64,000 nt of DNA from Phycisphaerales bacterium (GCA_040221175.1 JAVJVK010000001.1:248001-312000), one strand, 5' to 3'; positions 33,289-43,049 are shown, counted from the first letter of the stretch. A program made the numbers and translations. Notes: a model not told the origin generated them from the letters alone.

Positions 33289-35766
33289 ATGTCCAAAACC
33301 CAAACAAAACAAGGGCCGACCCTCGATCGCCTCCGCGGCTGGTTTGCCGACCGCGGCTGGCGACCCCATGGTTTCCAGGAAGAAGCCTGGGCCCGACACG
33401 CCGCCGGAGACAGCGGCCTGATCCTCGTGCCAACCGGCTCGGGCAAGACCTATGCGGCCTACCTGGGGGCGTTGGCCGAGCTGGCCGACGCCGGCGGCTC
33501 CCGCCGCGGCCTGTCCATCCTTTATATAAGCCCGCTCCGTGCCCTCTCTCGGGACATTGAGCAGGCTCTGCAGGCGCCGATCGACGCCCTCGACCTGCCG
33601 TTTACGGTGGAGAGCCGCACGGGTGACACCTCCAGCACCGTCCGCAGCCGCCAACGCCGAAGTTTGCCCAGCATCTTGGTCACGACGCCCGAATCACTTT
33701 GCCTCCTTCTGACGCAGACCGACGCCGAACATCGGTTCTCGGACCTTCGCACGGTTATCGTCGACGAATGGCACGAATTGCTGAGTAGCAAGCGGGGCAG
33801 CCAAGTCGAACTGGGCCTGGCCCGCCTGCGCCGGTTCGCGCCCGAGGTCCGCACCTGGGGCCTGAGCGCCACCATCGCCAACGCTGATGATGCCGCAGCC
33901 GCCCTGGTTGGTACGAGTGCCTCGCCGGCCATCGTTCGGGCGCCCATCGACCGTCCCGTCCGCGTCGAATCCCTGCGACCGAGCAACATCCGTCGCTTTC
34001 CCTGGGCCGGGCACATGGGCCTTGCCATGCTCGACGACGTGCTGGACTACCTCGATCCCGACGTACCCACGCTCGTTTTCACCAACACGCGGTCGCAGGC
34101 CGAGCGTTGGTTCCATGCCATCTCCATCAAGCGGCCGCAGTGGGAGGGCTGCGTCGCGCTCCACCATGGGTCGATCGATCGAGACGAGCGGGAGCGCGTC
34201 GAGGCGGGCGTCAAGGCCGGTGACATCGGCATCGTCGTGTGCACGAGTTCGCTCGACCTTGGCGTCGACTTCGCGCCCGTCGAACGCGTCGTGCAGATCG
34301 GCTCGCCCAAGGGCGTCGCTCGGCTCATGCAACGCGCCGGGCGGGCACGGCATCGGCCCGGTGAATCCTGCGAGATCACGTGCGTCCCGACCAACGCGCT
34401 CGAACTGCTGGAGATCGCCGCCGTGCGAGAAGCGATCGACGCAAACGCCGTCGAGCCGCGCGACCCCGTCAACCAGCCGCTCGACGTGCTCGCCCAGCAC
34501 ATGGTCACCGTGGCGCTCGGGGGCGGCTTCGAAGCCGACGAACTCTTCGATGAAGTGCGATCGGCCTGGTCGTTCCGGCACCTGACCCGCGAAGCATTCG
34601 ACTGGACGCTGCTGCTGGTCACCCAGGGCGGCACGACGCTGCGGGCCTACGAACGCTTCCATAAAGTCGAACTGGTCGATGGCTCGTACCGCGTTCCCAG
34701 CAAACGCGTCGCACAGATGCACCGGCTCAACGTGGGCACCATCACCGGACCGAGCACCATCGAGATGCGATTCGTCAGCGGCCGAAGCCTCGGCCACATC
34801 GAAGACAGCTTCGTCGGACGCCTGCGCGAAGGGCAGCACTTCAATTTTGCCGGACAGACGCTGCGATTCGTGGGTGTGCGGAACGAGGTCGCCCTCGTGC
34901 GAAAGGGCACCAGGCATACCAACCTCACGCCGATCTGGGGCGGCACGCGTTTGCCCATCAGCGAGAGCCTGTCGATAGCAGTGCGAGCCTCTCTGGAGCG
35001 GTCCGCGAGGGCCGTCGAGACCGGCGATGCCGACGGCCTGCCCGCCGAGTTGGAAGCGTTCCTGCCAGTGGTCGCCGTTCAATCTCACCGCTCGGTGGTT
35101 CCCGACGCGGACGAGGTCCTCTTCGAGTTGCTCGAGAGCCGCGATGGGTTCCGCCTGTTCGCTTATCCGTTCGAGGGCCGGCTGGTGCACAGCGGCCTGA
35201 GTGCGCTGCTGTCGCTTCGGCTCGGCCGAATCGCGCCGGCGACGTTCACGACCACGTTCAACGACTACGGCTTCGAGTTGCTCTGCCCCGAGGCCTTCCC
35301 ATACGCCGACCACCTGGCGCCGGAGCTCTTCTCACGCGAGAACCTCGTGGACGACGCCCTCGAGAGCGTCAATAGCGCCGAACTGGCACGGCTTCAGTTT
35401 CGCGAGATTGCGCGCGTCGCCGGCCTGGTCTTCCAGGGCTATCCCAGCGCCAGGACGCGGGCTGCTGGCAAGCACCTCCAGGCGTCCAGCGGCCTCATCT
35501 TCGACGTACTCAACGAGTTCGACCCCGACCACCTGCTGCTGGCCCAAGCCCGGCGCGAGGTCCTCGAAAACCAGTTCGAGCAGGGGCGACTCGCCGCCGC
35601 CCTCGACCGCATCGCCTCGAGCAAGATCAAGATCGTGCGGACGGAGAAACCAAGCCCGCTCGCGCTTCCGCTCATCATCGAACGCATCGGCACCCAGACG
35701 ATGTCGAGCGAAGACCTCGAGTCCCGCGTCGCACGCATGCAGGCGGAGATGCAGGCCGAGCTATGA
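33289..35766 (+). CDS. Ligase-associated DEXH-box helicase (Lhr-like)
   Basis: An 825-residue superfamily 2 helicase. Walker A LVPTGSGKTYAAYLGAL lies near residue 47, motif II reads IVDEWHELLSSKRGSQVEL, motif III GLSATIAN, then TLVFTNTRSQAERWF and motif VI VARLMQRAGRARHRPGE. The protein continues with an Lhr-core winged-helix and C-terminal region. Size and the adjacent PdeM-type phosphoesterase identify the ligase-associated DNA damage response class, which in other bacteria clusters with an ATP-dependent ligase and an exonuclease. ATG 33289 has AAAGGA upstream. Neither ligase nor exonuclease is in this window. Confidence 0.9.
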   Translation: MSKTQTKQGPTLDRLRGWFADRGWRPHGFQEEAWARHAAGDSGLILVPTGSGKTYAAYLGALAELADAGGSRRGLSILYISPLRALSRDIEQALQAPIDALDLPFTVESRTGDTSSTVRSRQRRSLPSILVTTPESLCLLLTQTDAEHRFSDLRTVIVDEWHELLSSKRGSQVELGLARLRRFAPEVRTWGLSATIANADDAAAALVGTSASPAIVRAPIDRPVRVESLRPSNIRRFPWAGHMGLAMLDDVLDYLDPDVPTLVFTNTRSQAERWFHAISIKRPQWEGCVALHHGSIDRDERERVEAGVKAGDIGIVVCTSSLDLGVDFAPVERVVQIGSPKGVARLMQRAGRARHRPGESCEITCVPTNALELLEIAAVREAIDANAVEPRDPVNQPLDVLAQHMVTVALGGGFEADELFDEVRSAWSFRHLTREAFDWTLLLVTQGGTTLRAYERFHKVELVDGSYRVPSKRVAQMHRLNVGTITGPSTIEMRFVSGRSLGHIEDSFVGRLREGQHFNFAGQTLRFVGVRNEVALVRKGTRHTNLTPIWGGTRLPISESLSIAVRASLERSARAVETGDADGLPAELEAFLPVVAVQSHRSVVPDADEVLFELLESRDGFRLFAYPFEGRLVHSGLSALLSLRLGRIAPATFTTTFNDYGFELLCPEAFPYADHLAPELFSRENLVDDALESVNSAELARLQFREIARVAGLVFQGYPSARTRAAGKHLQASSGLIFDVLNEFDPDHLLLAQARREVLENQFEQGRLAAALDRIASSKIKIVRTEKPSPLALPLIIERIGTQTMSSEDLESRVARMQAEMQAEL

Positions 35767-36440
35767 CGACCACCGCTGGCGATGCGACCATGACCTTGGA
35801 AGGCCAGGAATTCCTGCTCATGGCAGAACGGGCCGTGTACTGGGCGAAGAAACGCTGGTTGTTGGTTGCCGATACGCACTGGGGCAAGTGCCAGGCCTTC
35901 CGAGATGTGGGCGCCGCCTTGCCCGTGGGACCGCTCGAAAGAGACCTCAAACGCTTGCGTCTGGCCGCCGAGCGCGTCGACGCCCAGCGAATCATCGTTC
36001 TGGGAGACCTCGTGCACGGCCCTGCCTCGTTCGCGCCGGGCATGGACGAGCTCATCCGGGCATGGCGTCCGACGCTTCCCTGCGAGCTCGCGATCGTGCC
36101 GGGCAATCACGATCGTGCGCTGGTCTCGCCCCGTGGCCGGGAGATTCTCGAGGGCTGGCAGGTCGAGGTCCTGCCGACGCGATATGAGGTCGAGGGGTTC
36201 GCGCTGGCCCACGAGCCCCCGATCGTGGCGCGCCACTACACTCTGTGCGGCCACGTGCATCCGGCCGTACGACTGCGCGGCCGAGGCGAGCGCATCAAGC
36301 TGCCGTGCTTCTGGCTCGACCGGGAGTATCGGGCCCTGGTGCTCCCCGCCTTTTCCACGTTCATCGATGGAGCCGTCGTTACGGTTGGCCAGGATGACGA
36401 ACGATGGGCGACGGCCGGTGCGCGGGTGTGGCGGGTGTGA
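35763..36440 (+). CDS. pdeM: Ligase-associated DNA damage response phosphoesterase PdeM
   Basis: A 225-residue calcineurin-like metallophosphoesterase. Metal-binding motifs run in order: LLVADTHWGK (DxH), IVLGDLVHG (GD), VPGNHDRAL (GNHD), LAHEPP and CGHVHPAVRLRG (GHxH). It overlaps the DEXH helicase by an ATGA, so the two are cotranslated. Experimentally described family members hydrolyse phosphodiesters and join the helicase in repair. Its last 62 bp overlap the 3' end of the convergent NRPS gene. Confidence 0.92.
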   Translation: MTTTAGDATMTLEGQEFLLMAERAVYWAKKRWLLVADTHWGKCQAFRDVGAALPVGPLERDLKRLRLAAERVDAQRIIVLGDLVHGPASFAPGMDELIRAWRPTLPCELAIVPGNHDRALVSPRGREILEGWQVEVLPTRYEVEGFALAHEPPIVARHYTLCGHVHPAVRLRGRGERIKLPCFWLDREYRALVLPAFSTFIDGAVVTVGQDDERWATAGARVWRV

Positions 36441-39400
36441 TCGGTTCGGTCGCACCTAGAACATCGCGGATTTCTTCGGCAATCCGGTCGGCCCCGGTAG
36501 TCAGCATCGCAAGGTGCTCGACGTCCGTCACGCGAACGTCGACGGGGCCGCGCAGCGCAGGGCCCAGCCCATTCGTCGCAGCATGCCAGACCGGACGCAC
36601 GTGCCGCCAGGCCGGTCGCGAACGAACAAGCACGGTCTCGGTGCAGAGCGTGGGCGGCGTCCAGTCCGCCAGCGTGCGATGGATCCCTCGCCACGTGGCA
36701 CGGCTGGCCTCGGCGGCATGGGCATCGCCGCTCTCGTGCGATCGCGGTGCCAGCGTGTAGGTGTTGCCAGGTCTGCCGATCGCGCGTATCCGGGCATTAG
36801 CCTTGGCCAGGAACCACCAAAGCGTGCGGCTCAGGTATGGTGATGCGTACGCGTCCAGCAGCACGACCCGCCGAACATCATGGCCCAACTCGACCAGCCT
36901 GTGGGCCATGTCGATGGCAACGAGCCCACCGAGCGAGTATCCAAGAACGGTAATGGGTCCATTGCGATGGCCGGCCATCGCATACGCGTGCGTAAGCGCG
37001 GTAAATCGCGAGAAGAACCGGGCCGGATCAAACGTGTCAGATTCGCCCGTAGCAATGGTTGCCAGGTCGAAGGCAAGCATATCCGGAGCCGGGGCATCGC
37101 CCTTGCCCAATTCGTGCCACAACCGATACAAGTCGATGGCTCGACCGGCCGAGCCGGGAATGCCGATGAACCATGCCGCCTCGCTGTGATCGTCGTCGGG
37201 CCCGGCAACGGAAAACTCGGCGTAGGGATGTTCGGCGTCGTCTCGAATGCTCGCGGCAAGACCATCGAGGGTGGGCCGACGCAGGAATTGGTTGAGCATC
37301 AGGCGACGCCCCAGCCGCTTGTGGATCGCCCCGGCCAGCCGCATCGCCAGCAGGCTCGTACCCCCGTCCTGGAAGAAATCGCGCTCCGGCCTTGGCTCGG
37401 ATCCGAGGAACTCGGTCCATAGCTCCGCAAGGACGCTGCGCTCCGCGAGCGAGGCTGTGTGGTCTTCCTCGGCTTGGAAACGCTCGATCCGAGCCGATCT
37501 GGCGGGCGACGCCGAACCGCGCAGCATCAAGTCCATGATTTGTCGCCCGACTTCCACGAGTTGATCGTCGGTGAAGCTATCGGCGGACGCTTCCAGCCAC
37601 AGGCGCAGTTCGTTGGTCCGCCGCTCCACGTGGAGGCACAGGCCAAAGCGTGCGGCAGGCTGGGGGATCTCCACCGGCGTTGCCATCGATGCACCCATTG
37701 GGCGCGGCCGATCGTCGATGTAGCGATACGTCAGGCCGAATCGTGTCGCATCGCCCGCGCGGTCCGGTGCGGTTTGGCGTACGCGATCGATGAGGGCCTC
37801 CAGCGGTAGCGTCCGGTCTTCCTGGGCATCGAGCATCTGCCGGTGGAGGTGCCCTGCGGCTTCTTCCAATGACCCAGCCGTGCACTCTAGCGGCCGCATG
37901 TCCAGGCAACATCCGACCACGCGTTGCAGCTCCTCGCTCGGTCGGCGGGCGAAGGGCGTCAGCAGCCATCGGCCGGGCTGGCCGTACATGGATTGCAGCG
38001 TCAATCCCAGTGCGGCTGCCGCCAGGGCAGCGGGCGCGACGCCCAGGCCTGCCGCCCGAGCGTCGACGTTGGCCAAGGTCAGTTCTGGATCCCGCAACTC
38101 GAGGTTGCGTCCGGCCTGTGGTCCCGCAGGAGGAAGCACGGTGGTGGGGGGCTGGCCGGTGGCGATGCGTTGTGCCAGGTCCGAGGCCAACTCGTCATCG
38201 CGCATGGCCGCTTCGGCGCGCACGAACGAGCCGTAGGGCGCGGGACTCGAAAGCGATCGGCCGGCAAGCAAGGCATCGAGTTCATCGGCGAGGATCTGGA
38301 GCGACCACTCGTCGATGGCGGCATGGTGGAAGACCAACAGCAGCAGCTGGGAGCCGTCGTCGATGTTCCAGGCGTGCAGGCGGGCTGGTGGATCTCCAGC
38401 ACCGATGGACGCTTCACAGGCTGCACGCACCCGTGGATCGCTGGGGTCGGGCGCACGCAGGCGGCCATGTTCGGCGTGGAACACCGCGGCGGCATGGGGA
38501 TCGTGTTCGACGAGTCGGGGCCCGGCGTCGGTGAACACCACGCTCGTGCGCAATGCTTCGTGCCGCTCGAGCAGCATGCGCCAGGCGGCATCGAGGCGGT
38601 CGAGGTCGTGGGCCGGGTCAACGTGCCACGCCTGGTGCACGAGCATCGCCATCGCGGTGCCATCGCGGGCGTGTTCGATGCTGGCGCGTCGTCGGATGTC
38701 GCCGATGGGATCGTCGGCCTCGTTCGTGTGCTCCACGGTCTCCGCCGCGAGCGTCGGGATGATCCGCGACATCTCGGCGATCGTGTTGCGGCGAAGGATC
38801 TCGGCGGCGGGCAGGGCAATGCCCATCTCTCGGCGGATGTCGACGCTGAGCCGCATGGCAAGCAGCGAATGACCCCCTCGCTCGCGGAAACCATCGTCCG
38901 GGCCGATCTTGACGCCCAGCCGACGTTCGAAGAGTTCGACGAGCCGTGCTTCGGTGGGGCTGGCTTCACGGCCAGCCGTTGGCTCGCGGGGCTTGTCGGC
39001 CGCGGCCAGGAGGGCGTTGCGATCGGCCTTGCCCGTCGTGCCGATGGGCATGGACGCCACGGCGATGAATCGCTCGGGCATGTGCGTTGGCGGAATGCGC
39101 TCGGCCAGTTCGGCGCGCACCGTTGCGTCGTCGGCGTCCGCTCGTGGTACGTAGAAGGCAATCAGGCGCCGGGTTTCGGCGGTGTCGCCCGCAACCGCGA
39201 CGACGCCCTGGTCGACGCTGGGGCAAGACGCCAGTTCGTGCTCGATGCCGTCCGGTTCGACGCGATGGCCTCGGATCTTGACCTGCCGATCGACGCGACC
39301 GATGAAGACGACGGCGCCATCCTCGCGCAGTCTGACGAGGTCTCCGGTGCGATACCAACGCTCGCCCGCTGCGTCGGTTACGAACTTCTGGGCGCTCCGC

Positions 39401-40449
39401 TGCTGGTCGTTCAGGTAGCCCAATGCAAGCCCGAGGCCGCCCACGAGCAGTTCGCCCTCAGGCAGCGGTTGCTTCGGTGCGTCGGCCGAGGCGCCAGGTT
39501 CGACGATCCGCATGGTGCTGCCATGAATGGCGGTTCCGATGGGGATGCGATCCTGCCGCGCGTCCTCGTCGGAGATCGTGTGGCAGAGGCTGAACGTCGT
39601 GTTCTCAGTAGGGCCGTATCCGTGGATCAGCGTGACGCCGGGACAGGCGCGTTTCATGCGGCGCACGTGCGGCATGCTCTCGCGCTCGCCGCCGGTGAGC
39701 AGTTGGCCCATGCCGGCCATGGCGCCGGGGTGCTCGTCGACCATCGCGTTGAAGAGCGAGGCCGTGAGCCAGGCGTCCGTCACGCGACCCTTGGTCAGAT
39801 AGTCGGCAAGATCGTCCAGGCTGGGGACCGGCATCGCCTGCACCACGCAGCAGCCACCGTGCAGCAAGGCGCCCCAGATCTCCAGCGTCGAAGCATCGAA
39901 TGCCACGGCGCTCATCACGCCCCAGCGGTGATCAGGACCAAAGTGCGCAAAGTCCGCGTCGATGACCAGCCGAATCACCGCGCGGTGGGGCACGATGACG
40001 CCCTTGGGCTGGCCGGTCGTACCACTGGTATGCATGACGTACGCGGCATCGTCGGGCGCGACGGTGACGTCGGGGGCCGCTCCCTGCTCGTCGATGCGGC
40101 TGGGGTCGAGCATGCCCGCCTCCTGCCCGATGACCACCGGCGAGCCCAGCGATTCGAGCATGTGGCGACGCCTGGGATCGGCCGGATCGATGGGGGCGTA
40201 GGCGGCGCCGCAGCGAAGCACCGCGACGACGGCGACCAAGTAGTCGGGCGATCGGGGCATGACGAGCGGCACCATCGAGCCGGGACGGACGCCCTGCCGC
40301 CACAGCGAGGCCGCGAGTGAAGCGCTGGCCTGATCGAGCTGGGCGTACGTGAGCGCGCGTCCGTCGGGCCATTCCTCGATGGCGACCCGATCGGCGTGGC
40401 GATCGAACGAGGCATGCAGGGCTTGGATGAGCGAGCCGCCGGGGGGCAT
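36379..40449 (-). CDS. Non-ribosomal peptide synthetase, A-T-C-T-TE
   Basis: A 1356-residue synthetase. The adenylation domain carries VMHTSGTTGQPKG, AVAFDAS (Asp185, which would bind the substrate amino group), HGYGPTENTTF, WYRTGDL and the catalytic Lys in PIGTTGKADRNAL. Carrier 1 has GGHSL (Ser528). The condensation domain has FHHAAIDEW, with Glu replacing Gly after HHxxxD. Carrier 2 has DGGTSL (Ser1032). The thioesterase has GYSLGG (Ser1172) and a late VEHLAML His. ATG 40449 has GAGG upstream; an in-frame TTG at 40518 is possible. One A domain for two carriers suggests iterative use or an external acceptor. No tailoring gene or phosphopantetheinyl transferase is adjacent. Confidence 0.92.
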   Translation of the reverse strand: MPPGGSLIQALHASFDRHADRVAIEEWPDGRALTYAQLDQASASLAASLWRQGVRPGSMVPLVMPRSPDYLVAVVAVLRCGAAYAPIDPADPRRRHMLESLGSPVVIGQEAGMLDPSRIDEQGAAPDVTVAPDDAAYVMHTSGTTGQPKGVIVPHRAVIRLVIDADFAHFGPDHRWGVMSAVAFDASTLEIWGALLHGGCCVVQAMPVPSLDDLADYLTKGRVTDAWLTASLFNAMVDEHPGAMAGMGQLLTGGERESMPHVRRMKRACPGVTLIHGYGPTENTTFSLCHTISDEDARQDRIPIGTAIHGSTMRIVEPGASADAPKQPLPEGELLVGGLGLALGYLNDQQRSAQKFVTDAAGERWYRTGDLVRLREDGAVVFIGRVDRQVKIRGHRVEPDGIEHELASCPSVDQGVVAVAGDTAETRRLIAFYVPRADADDATVRAELAERIPPTHMPERFIAVASMPIGTTGKADRNALLAAADKPREPTAGREASPTEARLVELFERRLGVKIGPDDGFRERGGHSLLAMRLSVDIRREMGIALPAAEILRRNTIAEMSRIIPTLAAETVEHTNEADDPIGDIRRRASIEHARDGTAMAMLVHQAWHVDPAHDLDRLDAAWRMLLERHEALRTSVVFTDAGPRLVEHDPHAAAVFHAEHGRLRAPDPSDPRVRAACEASIGAGDPPARLHAWNIDDGSQLLLLVFHHAAIDEWSLQILADELDALLAGRSLSSPAPYGSFVRAEAAMRDDELASDLAQRIATGQPPTTVLPPAGPQAGRNLELRDPELTLANVDARAAGLGVAPAALAAAALGLTLQSMYGQPGRWLLTPFARRPSEELQRVVGCCLDMRPLECTAGSLEEAAGHLHRQMLDAQEDRTLPLEALIDRVRQTAPDRAGDATRFGLTYRYIDDRPRPMGASMATPVEIPQPAARFGLCLHVERRTNELRLWLEASADSFTDDQLVEVGRQIMDLMLRGSASPARSARIERFQAEEDHTASLAERSVLAELWTEFLGSEPRPERDFFQDGGTSLLAMRLAGAIHKRLGRRLMLNQFLRRPTLDGLAASIRDDAEHPYAEFSVAGPDDDHSEAAWFIGIPGSAGRAIDLYRLWHELGKGDAPAPDMLAFDLATIATGESDTFDPARFFSRFTALTHAYAMAGHRNGPITVLGYSLGGLVAIDMAHRLVELGHDVRRVVLLDAYASPYLSRTLWWFLAKANARIRAIGRPGNTYTLAPRSHESGDAHAAEASRATWRGIHRTLADWTPPTLCTETVLVRSRPAWRHVRPVWHAATNGLGPALRGPVDVRVTDVEHLAMLTTGADRIAEEIRDVLGATEPITPATPAHRPSPIVRHPGQP

Positions 40450-40555
40450 GGGTCCTCTATCGACATGGCCGCACGTGTCGGCATTGACTCCCGATTCTTC
40501 GGCTAGAACGGGGGCCAACCTTGGTCAATCCGGTGTCGGGCCGGCTCAAACGGGT

Positions 40556-41734
40556 TCAAGCCGGCTCAGCGGCTTCGATCCAACCCCCACCCAGCACCAG
40601 GTCGGGTTCGGCCGAGCTGAACAACACGGCGGCCTGGCCGGGGGCGATGGCACGCTGGGGCTCGTCGAAGGCCAGAGCGAACCGGCCGCGACGGCCCGAC
40701 GGCGTGGGGCGGTCCCCGTCGGCCAGGTGGGCGATCGTGGCCAGGCATTCGCTGCCGTGGGCCCTGTAGCGGACGAGCACGCGCTCGCCGTCTTGGGGGG
40801 GCGGGGCCAGCCAGTTGGCCTCGCCGACGTCAACCGAACCGCAGTGCAACGCTTCGGCGCCGCCGACGGTAACGGTGTTGCTCTTTGGATCCTTCGAGAC
40901 CACGTACAACGGTTCGGCGGCGGCGATGCCCAGGCCGCGGCGCTGGCCCACGGTATAGCGGTGCTGCCCGCCGTGCTGGCCCAGTGGCTTGCCGTCGATG
41001 GTGAGCACCGAGCCCGCGCCCACCAGCTCGGGCCGCCGCCGCTCGACCAGCCCGGCGTAGTCGTCGTCAGGCACGAAGCAGATCTCCTGGCTGTCGGGCT
41101 TGCTGGCGACGTTGAGGCCAAGGGCGCTGGCGGCGTCGCGGACTTCCTGCTTGTCCTCGAATTCGCCGATTGGCAGGACCATCTCGGCCAGCCGCTCGCG
41201 GGGCGCGCCGAAGAGCACGTAGCTCTGGTCCTTGGCGTGGTCTCGCCCACGCATGAAGCGGGGTTCGGGTCCCGTCCGGTGGATGCGGGCGTAATGGCCG
41301 CTGACGACGACCGAGGCGCCCACGCTCCTGGCGTACGAGTGCAGCTTGCCGAACTTCAACCAGTCATTGCAACGCACGCACGGGTTCGGCGTGCGGCCCT
41401 TGGCGTAGGCGTCGACGAAGTAGTCGATGATGCGCCCGAAGTCGTCCTTGAAGTTGCAGACGTAGAGCGGGATGCCCAGGTCGGCGGCGACCAAGCGAGC
41501 GTCCTGGGCGTCGTTGATCGAACAGCAGCCGCGGTGGCCGATCTTCGTGTCGCCGCCGAGCGCTTCGTCGGGCGAACCCAGCCGCATGAAGCAGCCCACC
41601 ACGTCCCATCCTGCCCGCACCATGGCCGCGGCGGCGACGGACGAATCAACGCCCCCCGACATCGCCACCAGGGCCTTGCGGCCGGCGGCGGGGGGAATGG
41701 CGTTCAGGACGTGATCGGGAATCTCGATGGGCAC
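40556..41734 (-). CDS. mnmA: tRNA-specific 2-thiouridylase MnmA
   Basis: A 392-residue enzyme thiolating U34 of Lys, Glu and Gln tRNAs. The ATP pyrophosphatase loop is AMSGGVDSSVA (about residues 24-34). The two catalytic cysteines sit in TPNPCVRCN and SQEICFVPD. Other family blocks are SGHYARI, KDQSYVLFG and YTVGQRRGLGIA. The start codon is probably GTG 41734, since no suitable ATG lies upstream in frame. It is 91 bp divergent from the phosphofructokinase gene. Confidence 0.95.
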   Translation of the reverse strand: MPIEIPDHVLNAIPPAAGRKALVAMSGGVDSSVAAAAMVRAGWDVVGCFMRLGSPDEALGGDTKIGHRGCCSINDAQDARLVAADLGIPLYVCNFKDDFGRIIDYFVDAYAKGRTPNPCVRCNDWLKFGKLHSYARSVGASVVVSGHYARIHRTGPEPRFMRGRDHAKDQSYVLFGAPRERLAEMVLPIGEFEDKQEVRDAASALGLNVASKPDSQEICFVPDDDYAGLVERRRPELVGAGSVLTIDGKPLGQHGGQHRYTVGQRRGLGIAAAEPLYVVSKDPKSNTVTVGGAEALHCGSVDVGEANWLAPPPQDGERVLVRYRAHGSECLATIAHLADGDRPTPSGRRGRFALAFDEPQRAIAPGQAAVLFSSAEPDLVLGGGWIEAAEPA

Positions 41735-41822
41735 GGATCATTGTAGAAGCCGCCCCGGCGCGACCCCGGGCCAACAATCCGCCTCTTTCGGGCCCTTTTC
41801 GAGCAGCAGCAGGAGGCGGGGT

Positions 41823-43049
41823 ATGTCGGATCTTCCCAAGGGAACCGCGGTCATCGGGCAATCGGGCGGGCCGACGGCGGTCATCAACCAGAGCCTCGTC
41901 GGCGTCGCCCTGGGCCTGCGGCAGGGCCTGCACAAGAGCGGCCACGTCACGAAGGTCCTGGGCATGCGCAACGGCGTCCGCGGGCTGACCGAGGGCCGCC
42001 TGACCGACATGACCGACCTCTCGGCCGACATGCTCGATCGCGTCGCCCACACCCCCAGCGCGGCCCTGGGCAGCACGCGCGACAAGCCCGACGCCGCCTA
42101 CTGCCAGCGGATCTTCGAGAGCTGCCGGGAGATCGACGCCCGCTACTTCTTCTACATCGGCGGCAACGACAGCAGCGACACCTGCCGCATCGTCAGCGAG
42201 GCCGCCAAGGCCGCCGACTACGACCTGCGCTGCATCCACGTGCCCAAGACGGTCGACAACGACCTGGTGGGCAACGACCACACGCCCGGCTACGCCAGCG
42301 CCGCGAGATTCGTCGCGCTCGCGCACATGGCCGACGGCATGGACAACGCCGCGCTGCCGGGCATCAAGATCAACATCGTCATGGGCCGCCACGCGGGCTT
42401 CCTGACCGCCGCCGCCGCCGCCGCCCGGCAAGAGGAGCACGCCGGCCCGCACCTGGTCTACGTGCCCGAGGTCCCATTCATCACCGACCGCTTCGTGCAG
42501 GACGTCGCGAGTGTCTACGACAAGCTGGGCCGCTGCCACATCGCCGTCAGCGAGGGCATCCAGGACAAGGACGGCGTGGCCATCGGGGCGCTCTTGATGG
42601 GCGAAGAGAAGGACGCCCACGGCAACGTCCAACTCTCCGGCTCGGGCGCGCTGGGCGACCAACTCTCCAGCCTGCTCAAGGCCAAGCTCGCCCCCGAGGG
42701 CGGCAAGCCCCCGCGCGTGCGGGCCGACACGCTGGGCTACCTCCAGCGCTGCTACCCCGACGCCAGCCCGGTCGACGCCCGCGAGGCCCGCATGGTCGGT
42801 GTCGCCGCGGCCGAGCTGGCCGCGCAAGGCCACGCGGGCATCTCGATCACCCTGGAGCGCACCAGCCGGGTCGGCCCCAACGAGGCCTACCAGTGCCGCA
42901 CGGGCGTGCAGAAGCTCGAAGACGTGGCCGCCAAGACGCGGCACCTACCCGAGGCGTACATCCGGGGCCACAACGACGTGAGCGAGTCGTTCCTGCACTA
43001 CGTGCGGCCGCTGCTGGGGGCGTTGCCGCCGTTTGAGTTGTTGGAGTGA
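41823..43049 (+). CDS. pfp: Phosphofructokinase, PPi-dependent type
   Basis: A 408-residue PFK-fold enzyme of glycolysis. The phosphoryl-donor site reads GGNDSSDTC and VPKTVDNDLVGNDHTPG. Asp in GGxDS and Lys in PKTxDND mark the pyrophosphate-dependent form, where ATP-dependent enzymes have GGDGS and PGTIDND. IVMGRHAGFLTAAAA fits the substrate site. ATG 41823 has a strong ribosome site (AGGAGG, 7 nt spacing). It would let glycolysis run reversibly on PPi. The specificity is a sequence prediction. Confidence 0.88.
   Translation: MSDLPKGTAVIGQSGGPTAVINQSLVGVALGLRQGLHKSGHVTKVLGMRNGVRGLTEGRLTDMTDLSADMLDRVAHTPSAALGSTRDKPDAAYCQRIFESCREIDARYFFYIGGNDSSDTCRIVSEAAKAADYDLRCIHVPKTVDNDLVGNDHTPGYASAARFVALAHMADGMDNAALPGIKINIVMGRHAGFLTAAAAAARQEEHAGPHLVYVPEVPFITDRFVQDVASVYDKLGRCHIAVSEGIQDKDGVAIGALLMGEEKDAHGNVQLSGSGALGDQLSSLLKAKLAPEGGKPPRVRADTLGYLQRCYPDASPVDAREARMVGVAAAELAAQGHAGISITLERTSRVGPNEAYQCRTGVQKLEDVAAKTRHLPEAYIRGHNDVSESFLHYVRPLLGALPPFELLE

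Noticed and set aside
40541-40569. Hairpin terminator after the mnmA gene
   Set aside because: The GCCGGCTCA copies are direct repeats rather than inverted, and no T-run follows.
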